The translations under genes were made by a program, and so were the position numbers. The notes below the pieces were generated by a model, which did not search any database, was not told the origin of the DNA, and was given only the letters and a program-made list of their open reading frames with translations. Shown piece after piece: positions 8,567 to 14,759 of a DNA stretch of 14,759 nt. Within the stretch, counting starts at the first letter, position 1. The number at the start of each line of letters is the position of its first letter. The DNA is from CBFGTJ01 sp965651815 (GTDB taxonomy: Bacteria; Actinomycetota; Acidimicrobiia; Acidimicrobiales; Microtrichaceae): contig CBFGTJ010000067.1 in assembly GCA_965651815.1 (NCBI GenBank), forward strand, positions 1 to 14,759, read 5' to 3'.

Positions 8567-10399
8567 TCAGGCGCTGCGCGTGTTGCCGATCCAGGACTCG
8601 TGCAGCCGCCCGTACACCCCGCCCTCCGCGACCAGCTCGTCGTGGGTGCCGACCTGGACGATCCGCCCCCGGTCGAACACGACCACGAGGTCCGCCGCCT
8701 CGGCGGTGGACAGGCGGTGGGCGATGCTCACCGTGGTGCGGCCCTCGGCGAGCTTGGTGAGCGCGTGGCCGAGCGCACGCTCGGTCTCGGGGTCGACCGC
8801 GGAGGTCGCCTCGTCGAGGATCAGCAGGCCGGGGTCCGCGAGCTGGGCGCGGGCGAGCGCGACGAGCTGGCGCTCACCCACCGACAGCGCGTCGCCCCGC
8901 TCCCCCACCCGGGTCTCGAGCCCGTCGGGGAGCCGCGCCACCCACCAGCCGAGGTCGAGGGAGTCGAACGCCGCGAGCACGTCGTCGTCGGTCGCCGTGG
9001 GGCGGCCCATCCGCACGTTCTCCACGATCGTCGTCTCGAACAGGAAGCCGTCCTGGGGCACGAGCCGGATGTGCTGCGCCCGGGAGTCGCGCGCGACGTC
9101 GCGCAGGTCGACGCCGCCGACGAGGAGGCGGCCCGAGGTCGGGTCGGCGAGCCGGCTGAGCAGCTTCGCCAGCGTGGTCTTGCCCGACCCGGTCTCGCCG
9201 ACGATCGCGACGTTGATCCCCGCGGGCAGGTCGAGGTCGACGTCGTGCAGCACGGGACGACCGGGCAGGTACTCGAACCACACGTGCTCGAACCGCACCG
9301 GCAGCGCGCCCGGCGCGAGCTCGACGCCCGGTGAGGGCTCGACCACGTCCACCGGCTCGTCCAGCAGGTCGAGCACCTTGCGCCAGCCCGCGAGCGCGGT
9401 CTGGGTCTGGTCGAGGACCTCGCCGATCTCGGCGACGGGCTGCACGATCATGTTCGCGAGGAACACCACCGCGATGAGGCTCGCTGCCGACAGCCCCCAG
9501 CCGGGTCCCCACCACACGCCGACGCCGACCACCGCGGCGAGCGTGAGCCCGCTGAACACGTCGGAGACCGGGAACATGATGGCGAAGTAGAAGCGGGCGA
9601 GGATGTGCGCCCGGTACTGGCGGTCGATGGCCCGGTGCACCCGCCGGCGCGCGGCGGGCACGTTGGCGTAGGCCCGGATCGCCCGGATGCCGGTGACGGT
9701 CTCGCTGATCGTCGACATCGTCTCGGCGACGCTGGTGCGGTGGTCGTCGTAGGCGCGCAGCTGGCGCTTCTGCACGATCCGCAGGATCGGCACCACCGGG
9801 AGCAGCACGACGACGGTGACGAGTGCGAGCTGCCAGCTGTAGATCGCGATCACCGCGAGCGACACCGCGATCACCGTCGAGTTCACGATCCACGACACCG
9901 CGCCCCAGGAGGCGAACTGGGCGAGGGTCTCGATGTCGGAGGTGACGCGGGCGACGAGGGTGCCGCGACGGGACTCGTCGTGGTGCGCGAGCGACAGGCG
10001 GTGCACGTGGGAGAACGCCCGCGTGCGCAGTCCGTAGAGCACGTTCTCCGCGGTCACCATCAGCCGCATGTAGGTGAAGCGCGTGAGCACGGCGAGGCCG
10101 GTCATCGCGACGGTGGCGGCCACGCCGGTCCCGATGATGAAGCCCCAGCGCGGCTCGCCGTCGACGAAGCCGTGGCCGAGGATCTGCTGGATCGCGACCG
10201 GGATCACCATCCGGCCGAGCGCCATCACCAGCGCCATCGCCAGGCTGACCCCGAACCCGACCTTCAGCTCGGGCGTCGCCGCGATCCCGTCGCGCAGCAC
10301 GGACAGCGCGCCGGTCCGCCGCGACCCGGTGTCCCCCCGGTCGTGTCCGCCGGTGGCCTGCTCGAGGTCCACCACGTCCTCGTCCTGCACCGCGGTCAC
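8567..10399 (-). CDS. ABC exporter half-transporter, downstream subunit with altered signature motif
   Basis: A 610-residue half-transporter with an N-terminal membrane domain (about residues 45-330, six helices expected; clear ones near 45-73, 87-107, 168-208 and 275-325) and a C-terminal nucleotide-binding domain. Walker A GETGSGKTT (401-409), Q-loop Q449 in LVPQDGFLF, Walker B LLILDEATSAVD with catalytic E530, and H561 in AHRLST are all intact. The ABC signature is LSVGE (505-509) instead of LSGGQ. The N-terminus (1-35) is acidic and hydrophilic. The GTG start at 10399 overlaps the stop of the upstream subunit by 4 nt (GTGA), so translation is probably coupled. Together the two look like a heterodimeric multidrug or lipid exporter of the MsbA/TM287-288 type. 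The substrate cannot be read from sequence; with no peptidase domain, peptide secretion is unlikely. Confidence 0.85.
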   Translation of the reverse strand: MTAVQDEDVVDLEQATGGHDRGDTGSRRTGALSVLRDGIAATPELKVGFGVSLAMALVMALGRMVIPVAIQQILGHGFVDGEPRWGFIIGTGVAATVAMTGLAVLTRFTYMRLMVTAENVLYGLRTRAFSHVHRLSLAHHDESRRGTLVARVTSDIETLAQFASWGAVSWIVNSTVIAVSLAVIAIYSWQLALVTVVVLLPVVPILRIVQKRQLRAYDDHRTSVAETMSTISETVTGIRAIRAYANVPAARRRVHRAIDRQYRAHILARFYFAIMFPVSDVFSGLTLAAVVGVGVWWGPGWGLSAASLIAVVFLANMIVQPVAEIGEVLDQTQTALAGWRKVLDLLDEPVDVVEPSPGVELAPGALPVRFEHVWFEYLPGRPVLHDVDLDLPAGINVAIVGETGSGKTTLAKLLSRLADPTSGRLLVGGVDLRDVARDSRAQHIRLVPQDGFLFETTIVENVRMGRPTATDDDVLAAFDSLDLGWWVARLPDGLETRVGERGDALSVGERQLVALARAQLADPGLLILDEATSAVDPETERALGHALTKLAEGRTTVSIAHRLSTAEAADLVVVFDRGRIVQVGTHDELVAEGGVYGRLHESWIGNTRSA

Positions 10400-12255
10400 C
10401 GGGACACCTCCCCCGCGTGGCCGCGGTCGTCCCCGCCGTCGAGGTCCCGGTCGATCGCGTCGTCGAGGTCGGCCTCGGCGGCGCGTGCCGCCACCTCGTC
10501 CGCCTCGTAGGCCGTGACGAGCGCGGCGTACTCGGGGTCGGCGAGCAGTTCCTCGTGCGTGCCGACGCCGTGCACCTCACCGCCCGAGAGGTGCACCACC
10601 CGGTCCGCGAGGCGGATGGTCGACAGCCGGTGCGCGACGACGACCATCGTCGTGTCACCGCCGCGGAGCCCGTCGAGGATCTCCGCCTCGATCACGGGGT
10701 CGACCGCGGAGGTCGCCTCGTCCAGCACCAGCACGCGGGGCCGCCCGACGAGCGCCCGGGCCAGCGCGACGCGCTGGCGCTGGCCGCCGGAGAGGGTCAC
10801 CCCCCGCTCGCCGACCACCGTGTCGAGCCCCTCGGGGAGCTGGTCGACGAACCGCTCGGCGCGGGCCCGCCGCAGCGCCTCGCGCACCTCCACCCGGTCG
10901 ACCGGACGGTCCATCGCGACGTTGTCGACCAGCGGCGCGGCGAACAGGAAGCTCTCCTGGAACGCGAGCGACACCGCGGCGTGGTGCTCCTCGGCGGAGA
11001 GCTCCTCGATCGGCACGCCGCCCAACCGGATCGTGCCGCGGTCCGGCCGGTCCAGGCCGACCAGCAGGTTCGCGAGGCTCGACTTGCCCGATCCCGTCGG
11101 ACCGACGAGCGCGACGACCTCCCCGGGCGCCACCGAGAACGACACGTCGGACAGCACCGGCGTCGACCCGTAGGAGAACGACACCCCGTCCAGCTCGAGC
11201 GAGAGGGGCCCCTCCGGCAGCTTCGGCGGCCCCTCCGGGCGCGCCGGCTCGCTCGGCTCGGCGAGCAGGGCGTCGACCCGCCGCACCGACACCACCGAGC
11301 GGGGCATCGACTCGAACATGAACCCGACGATCCGCATCGGGAACGCGAGCCAGCCGAACAGCGCCACCGCCTGCACCAGCTGGCCGGGGGTCGTGGCCCC
11401 GGAGTCGATCCGCCACGCCCCCACGAGCAGTAGGGCGACGTTGCCCAGGTTCGGGAGCAGGTCGATCATCGGCTGGAACACCGCGGTGAGGCGCGCCATC
11501 ACGAGGCGGTCGGTCCGCAGGCGGTCCGCGGCCTCGGCGAACCGGCGGTCCTCGAGCTCCTCCCGACCGAGGGTCTTCACCACCAGCGCCCCGTCGAAGC
11601 TCTCGTGTGCGATGGCCGACACCTCGCCGAGCCGTGCCTGCACCACGGCCGCCGGCTTGCTCACCCGGTTGGTGTAGTGGCGGCTGAGCGCGGCGAGCGT
11701 CGGGAACAACAGGACCGCCACCAGCGCGAACGCGGGGTCGGCGGCGAGCAGGCTCGAGATCGAGATGACGACGAGCGCGGCCACGCCGACCGAGAACGGC
11801 AGCGGCATCAGCAGGAGGGTGCCGGTCGTGACGTCGACGTCCGCGTGGGCGAGGAGCTCGCCGGTGGGGCGCCGCCGGTACGACCGCATCGGCATCCGCA
11901 GCAGGGTGTCGGCGACGTCGCGCCGCAGCGACGCCTGCATCCGGGCCTCGGTCAGTGAACCGAACCACCGCCGCAGCACGACCGACAGGCCGCGCAGGAC
12001 GGCGACCGCGAGGAGGGCGGCGACCGCCCACCAGACGGTCGAGGCCGGGACGCCGCCGGAGAAGCCGGGCTCGATCACCTCGTCGGTCACTCGGCCGAGG
12101 ACGTAGGTGGCGCCGACGACGAGCGCCGACCACGAGACGCCGCCGACCAGCGACACCACGAACGGGCCGGGGTGCCGGCGGACGAAGCGCGCGATCAGTC
12201 GGACGCCCTCGCTCGTGGTCGCGCCGGACCCGGCGGGCTGCGTGGTCGTGGTCAC
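10396..12255 (-). CDS. ABC exporter half-transporter, upstream subunit
   Basis: A 619-residue half-transporter, the partner of the gene that follows it. A six-helix membrane domain spans about residues 30-330 (clear helices near 33-53, 75-93, 150-190, 268-280 and 295-315). The nucleotide-binding domain has Walker A GPTGSGKSS (385-393), Q433 in AFQESFLF, the canonical signature LSGGQ (488-492), Walker B VLVLDEATSAVD with E513, and H542. After the NBD comes an unusual acidic extension of about 35 residues (583-619, EADEVAARAAEADLDDAIDRDLDGG), not seen in the partner. I start it at the GTG at 12255, with GGAGG at 12269-12273; the 13-nt spacing is long, so the start is not certain, but no better in-frame start lies before the first helix. 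The frame is open to 12462, a shadow of the neighbouring dehydrogenase. The gene overlaps its partner by 4 nt. Confidence 0.85.
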   Translation of the reverse strand: MTTTTQPAGSGATTSEGVRLIARFVRRHPGPFVVSLVGGVSWSALVVGATYVLGRVTDEVIEPGFSGGVPASTVWWAVAALLAVAVLRGLSVVLRRWFGSLTEARMQASLRRDVADTLLRMPMRSYRRRPTGELLAHADVDVTTGTLLLMPLPFSVGVAALVVISISSLLAADPAFALVAVLLFPTLAALSRHYTNRVSKPAAVVQARLGEVSAIAHESFDGALVVKTLGREELEDRRFAEAADRLRTDRLVMARLTAVFQPMIDLLPNLGNVALLLVGAWRIDSGATTPGQLVQAVALFGWLAFPMRIVGFMFESMPRSVVSVRRVDALLAEPSEPARPEGPPKLPEGPLSLELDGVSFSYGSTPVLSDVSFSVAPGEVVALVGPTGSGKSSLANLLVGLDRPDRGTIRLGGVPIEELSAEEHHAAVSLAFQESFLFAAPLVDNVAMDRPVDRVEVREALRRARAERFVDQLPEGLDTVVGERGVTLSGGQRQRVALARALVGRPRVLVLDEATSAVDPVIEAEILDGLRGGDTTMVVVAHRLSTIRLADRVVHLSGGEVHGVGTHEELLADPEYAALVTAYEADEVAARAAEADLDDAIDRDLDGGDDRGHAGEVSR

Positions 12256-12313
12256 GGGCTGGTCAACACCTCCGGCGGGGGAACTCGTCCGGGTCCGTGG
12301 CCCCCGGAGCGAG

Positions 12314-12351
12314 CGAGCCCGGGACCGCCGCCGTGGGCGGTCCCGGGCTCG
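12314..12351 (-). terminator. 16-bp perfect hairpin after the aldehyde dehydrogenase gene
   Basis: Arms 12314-12329 and 12336-12351 are exact reverse complements around a 6-nt loop. The hairpin starts 20 bp beyond the aldehyde dehydrogenase stop and lies about 58 bp ahead of the ABC exporter start, in the only gap between these two same-strand genes. The downstream side on the minus strand reads CTCGCTCCGGGGGCC, with no U-tract. The rest of the gap (12256-12313) holds the exporter ribosome site and no clear -10. Confidence 0.7.
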
Positions 12352-12370
12352 ACGGTCGGCGTGCGGCGGG

Positions 12371-13813
12371 TCAGACGGGGAGCTGGATGGACTTCGTCTC
12401 GAGGAACTCCTCGACGCCCCAGCGGCCACGCTCGCGCGTGTTGCCCGACTGCTTGTAGCCACCGAAGGGGGCCTGCGGGTTGAACGGCGCCCCGTTGATG
12501 TCCACCTGGCCGGTCCGCATGCGGCGGGCCACCGCCTTCGCGCGCTCGACGTCCGCGGACTGGACCGCGCCCGCCAGGCCGTACACGGTGCCGTTCGCGA
12601 TGCGCACGGCGTCGTCGTCGTCCTCGTAGGTGAGGATCGACAGGACGGGGCCGAAGATCTCCTCCTGGGCGATCGTCATGTCGGGCGTGACCCCGGCGAA
12701 GATCGTCGGCTGCACGTAGAAGCCCTTGTCGAAGCCCTCGGGCGGCTCGGCACCGCCCATGAGCAGCTGCGCGCCCTCGTCGATGCCCTTCTGGATGTAG
12801 CCCCGGACCGTCTCGGCCTGCGAGCGGGAGACCATCGGGCCGAGCGAGTGGAAGATGTCCGGCTCGTCCGCGTGCGGGTCCACGAGCCGGACCTGAGAGG
12901 CCTCCGCCATGATCGCGTCGAGGAACTCCTGCTCGCGCGAGCGCGGCAGCAGGAGGCGGGTGAGCGCCGAGCAGGTCTGGCCCGAGTTCAGGAAGCAGCT
13001 GAACACCGCGCCCATCGCGACCGCGGTCGGGTCCGCGTCGTCGAGCACGACGTTGGCCGACTTGCCGCCGAGCTCGAGGCCGACCCGCTTGACGGTGTCC
13101 GCCGCGTCCTTCGACACCTGCGCACCGACCGGCCCGGAGCCGGTGAGGGACACCATGTCGATGTCGGGATGGCGGGCGAGCGCACCGCCGACCTCACCAC
13201 CGGGGCCGGGCACCAGGTTGAACACGCCCGGCGGCAGCCCGACCTCGTCGATCACCTCGGCGAGGATGTACGCGTTGAGCGGCGTCAGGCTGGCCGGCTT
13301 GAGCACCACCGTGCACCCGGCGGCGAGGGCCGGACCGACCTTGCAGACGATCAGGTACAGCGGGTAGTTCCACGGCGTGATGGCGCCGACGACGCCGATC
13401 GGCTCACGCACGACGAGGCTGTTGCCGAGCTGGGTCTCCCACTCGAAGCCCTCGATGATCGAGGCGTAGTTCTCCCAGTCGCCGACGGCCAGGCCGGTCT
13501 GCACCATCTCGGCGAACGCCTTCGGGGAGCCGACCTCGCTCTGGATGGTCGTCGCGATGTCGGAGAACCGGGCGGTCAGCGCCGCTCCGATGTCGCGCAG
13601 GTACTTGGCACGCACGTCGACCGGGGTCTGGGACCACGTCTCGAAGGCCGTGCGGGCGGCGGCGACGGCCGTGTCGACGTCCTTCGCGCTCCCCTGGCGG
13701 ACGCGGCCGACGACCTCCTCGGTGGCCGAGTCGATGACCTCGATGTCGCCGGGCCCACCCTCGGCGGGCTCGACCCACTTCCCGCCGATGTAGAGCTTGT
13801 CGTAGACCCTCAT
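12371..13813 (-). CDS. NAD(P)-dependent aldehyde dehydrogenase
   Basis: A 480-residue member of the aldehyde dehydrogenase superfamily, normal length, which oxidises an aldehyde to the carboxylate in the cytosol. The oxyanion and cofactor residues are N149 in PWNYP and K172 in VLKPA. The Rossmann glycine motif is LTGSGPVGAQV (223-233). E247 in LELGGKSA is the general base and C281 in NSGQTC the nucleophile. EEIFGPVLSI (384-393) is the conserved C-terminal motif. All catalytic residues are present. The start is the ATG at 13813, preceded by AAGGGGG as a loose Shine-Dalgarno; the long open frame upstream to 14242 is a shadow of the divergent gene. A 22-bp palindrome 29-50 bp upstream suggests control by a local repressor. 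The specific aldehyde cannot be told; the general pattern is like many actinobacterial enzymes for lipid- or terpene-derived aldehydes, but that is inference. Confidence 0.9.
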   Translation of the reverse strand: MRVYDKLYIGGKWVEPAEGGPGDIEVIDSATEEVVGRVRQGSAKDVDTAVAAARTAFETWSQTPVDVRAKYLRDIGAALTARFSDIATTIQSEVGSPKAFAEMVQTGLAVGDWENYASIIEGFEWETQLGNSLVVREPIGVVGAITPWNYPLYLIVCKVGPALAAGCTVVLKPASLTPLNAYILAEVIDEVGLPPGVFNLVPGPGGEVGGALARHPDIDMVSLTGSGPVGAQVSKDAADTVKRVGLELGGKSANVVLDDADPTAVAMGAVFSCFLNSGQTCSALTRLLLPRSREQEFLDAIMAEASQVRLVDPHADEPDIFHSLGPMVSRSQAETVRGYIQKGIDEGAQLLMGGAEPPEGFDKGFYVQPTIFAGVTPDMTIAQEEIFGPVLSILTYEDDDDAVRIANGTVYGLAGAVQSADVERAKAVARRMRTGQVDINGAPFNPQAPFGGYKQSGNTRERGRWGVEEFLETKSIQLPV

Positions 13814-13841
13814 GCGTACCCCCTTGTCCGGCCGTCCGGGT

Positions 13842-13863
13842 GACTTGACCGTCGGGTCAAGTC
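13842..13863. promoter_or_regulatory. 22-bp palindromic operator candidate upstream of aldehyde dehydrogenase
   Basis: GACTTGACC and GGTCAAGTC are exact 9-bp inverted arms around a 4-bp spacer (GTCG). The site is AT-richer than its surroundings and ends 29 bp before the aldehyde dehydrogenase ATG. TTGACC in each arm resembles a -35 element, so a bound dimer would cover the promoter. The size and symmetry suit a TetR- or GntR-type dimeric repressor. No such regulator lies in the window. Confidence 0.6.
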
Positions 13864-13979
13864 GTGGTCGCAGCGTACCCCCGGCCGGGGACCCTGCGCC
13901 TCGCAGCACGGGCCGGGCGGCAGGACGGACCGGCCGCGGTCGCCGCCGGTTCGGCGGAATGGAGGGCGATGGCCACGGG

Positions 13980-13985
13980 TACGAT
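13980..13985 (+). promoter_or_regulatory. -10 box of a leaderless promoter for the membrane protein gene
   Basis: TACGAT (TANNNT) is followed by 6 nt and then GTG at 13992, placing the transcription start at the start codon. No ribosome site lies between, and the upstream in-frame ATG at 13959 has none either. This spacing decides the start at 13992. Confidence 0.5.
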
Positions 13986-13991
13986 CCGCTC

Positions 13992-14564
13992 GTGGGAGCG
14001 GAGCCCCGGAGCGACGAACCCGACGACGCGGGTGATCCGTTCGAGGGAGTGGACCTCGACGAGGCCTTCGTGCAGGCGGCGCCGATCCGCGAGCCCACCG
14101 CCGCCGACCGGGCGAGGGCGGCACGGGAGGCGGAGCTGAGCCGGCTCCTTTCCGAAGACGCGTCGTGGGCGGCGCGGGACGCGCCGGGCGACTGGGAGGG
14201 GTGGCCGTCCGACCCGTGGGAGGAGGACGGGACGGGCCGCACCCGGCAGCGGCGGCGCCGGACCCTGCGGGTGCTGGCGGTGCTGATCCTCGTCGCGATG
14301 GTGTTCGTCTACGTCGTCGCCGATCTCGTCCGTCCCGCGTCCTCGGGCTCCCGGCGCGAGGACGGGGCCGCGACCGTCCAGCGTGACGCGGGAGCGCGAG
14401 GCACGGAGCTCGAGGGGGCCGGGGCGACGGAGCCCGGCGGCGCCACGCTGCCGGAGACGTGGCAGGCCCCTGCCGACCAGGACCTCGCGGCCGTGCGGCC
14501 GGAGGACGTGCTCGATACCCTCCTCGAACTCCCTTCGCTCGATCACCCGAGCCACCGCGGGTGA
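13992..14564 (+). CDS. Single-pass membrane protein of unknown function
   Basis: A 190-residue protein with one transmembrane helix at about residues 92-113 (LRVLAVLILVAMVFVYVVADLV), preceded by a run of arginines (86-90, RQRRRR region), which puts the acidic N-terminal part (about 85 residues, Asp/Glu-rich) in the cytoplasm and about 75 residues outside. The stretch FEGVDLDEAFVQAAPIREPTAADRARA (17-43) resembles an N-terminal motif that I have seen in small actinobacterial membrane proteins (hydrophobic-D-E-x-F-V-x-A-A then E-x-x-A-x-x-R), but I cannot name a family. The outer part is Gly/Ala/Glu-rich and probably disordered, ending LDTLLELPSLDHPSHRG. The start is the GTG at 13992 set by the -10 box; an ATG at 13959 would add 11 residues. 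Divergent from the aldehyde dehydrogenase; the first half of the gap holds the palindrome. I do not assign a function. Confidence 0.65.
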   Translation: MGAEPRSDEPDDAGDPFEGVDLDEAFVQAAPIREPTAADRARAAREAELSRLLSEDASWAARDAPGDWEGWPSDPWEEDGTGRTRQRRRRTLRVLAVLILVAMVFVYVVADLVRPASSGSRREDGAATVQRDAGARGTELEGAGATEPGGATLPETWQAPADQDLAAVRPEDVLDTLLELPSLDHPSHRG

Positions 14565-14568
14565 TCGA
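14539..14568. terminator. 11-bp hairpin spanning the stop codon of the membrane protein gene
   Basis: TCGATCACCCG (14539-14549) and CGGGTGATCGA (14558-14568) pair perfectly around an 8-nt loop. The TGA stop (14562-14564) lies within the right arm. It is the first of two hairpins in the convergent gap and would serve transcripts from either strand. No U-tract follows on either side. Confidence 0.55.
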
Positions 14569-14575
14569 CCGCTGC

Positions 14576-14609
14576 GCGGCGCGCTCCAGGGCAGCCCGGA
14601 GCGCGCCGC
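14576..14609. terminator. 12-bp hairpin between convergent genes
   Basis: GCGGCGCGCTCC (14576-14587) and GGAGCGCGCCGC (14598-14609) are exact reverse complements. The 10-nt loop AGGGCAGCCC contains a further GGG/CCC that can add pairs past a bulged A. It sits only 7 bp from the hairpin at 14539-14568 and 6 bp before the stop of the right-edge gene. No U-tract. Confidence 0.6.
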
Positions 14610-14615
14610 CACGCG

Positions 14616-14759
14616 TCAGTCGTTCGCCGACCGCTGCGCGACGCGCTGCGGGCCCTCCGCGCCGAGAATGCGGATCTCGACACGACGATCGAGCGCAAGC
14701 GCATCCCGGTCCTCGAGCGCCGCCGTCGCGCGCGACTCACCCTCGGCCGTGATCGCGAT
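14616..14759 (-). CDS. C-terminal fragment of a probable OmpA/MotB-like domain protein
   Basis: Only the last 47 codons and the TGA stop (14616-14618) are in the window; the gene continues beyond the right edge on the minus strand. The translated tail contains AEGESRATAALEDRDALALDRRVEI, which has the end-of-domain pattern of OmpA-family peptidoglycan-binding domains: a G-E-S-x turn, then an Arg/Asp-rich helix ending in the N/D-R-R-V-E-I motif (about 14673-14696). In that family this segment closes the domain that grips diaminopimelate in peptidoglycan. The motif is short and reads D-R-R-V-E-I rather than the usual N-R-R-V-E-I, so the call is tentative. The gene is convergent with the membrane protein gene. 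Confidence 0.5.
   Translation of the reverse strand: MAITAEGESRATAALEDRDALALDRRVEIRILGAEGPQRVAQRSAND

Noticed and set aside
7430..9334. 634-codon plus-strand frame opposite mdh and the ABC exporter
   Set aside because: Shadow of two well-supported minus-strand genes; composition is Arg/Gly/Ala/Val/His-rich without motifs.
12107..13843. 578-codon plus-strand frame opposite the aldehyde dehydrogenase
   Set aside because: The opposite strand carries a full aldehyde dehydrogenase with all catalytic residues; the frame has no start signal or domain.

Overview
The window is high-GC bacterial DNA (the codon third positions are almost all G or C) and reads as an actinobacterial chromosome. The evidence is a sdhCAB operon with a single fused cytochrome b subunit, a type-2 malate dehydrogenase, a short SCP2-like lipid-carrier protein, an AttH/DUF7064-like protein, and several genes whose -10 box lies 6-8 nt before the start codon, the leaderless pattern common in Actinomycetota. 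Acidimicrobiia or a related deep lineage is possible but unproven. Of the 13 start codons I could place, 8 are GTG or TTG.

Layout, left to right. (1) 1-1402, minus strand: prmA (ribosomal protein L11 methyltransferase), followed 9 nt later by a ChlI/MoxR-like AAA+ ATPase that runs off the left edge. (2) 1403-1541: divergent promoter region. (3) 1542-5077, plus strand: sdhC-sdhA-sdhB, a complete succinate dehydrogenase with its dihaem-type membrane anchor. (4) 5121-6044, minus strand: an AttH/DUF7064-like protein, convergent with sdhB. (5) 6151-7390, plus strand: a small SCP2-like protein and an Fpg/Nei-type DNA glycosylase, 10 nt apart. (6) 7391-7498: a near-perfect 16-bp hairpin between convergent genes. 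(7) 7499-12255, minus strand: mdh and, upstream of it, two ABC exporter half-transporters that overlap by 4 nt. (8) 12256-12370: a second 16-bp hairpin. (9) 12371-13813, minus strand: an aldehyde dehydrogenase with a 22-bp palindromic operator candidate upstream. (10) 13992-14564, plus strand: a single-pass membrane protein of unknown function. (11) 14539-14609: two tandem hairpins. (12) 14616-14759, minus strand: the C-terminal end of a probable OmpA-like domain protein, cut by the right edge.

Succinate dehydrogenase and malate dehydrogenase are two TCA steps encoded 2.4 kb apart but on opposite strands and not in one operon. The rest is a mix of repair, lipid or small-molecule handling, export and protein-modification genes. 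I see no CRISPR array, tRNA, rRNA, insertion sequence, prophage or defence cassette. The window looks like core chromosome. What deserves a second look is mainly regulatory architecture (leaderless starts, hairpins without U-tracts, one clean operator) and sequence deviations in the glycosylase and the ABC exporter.
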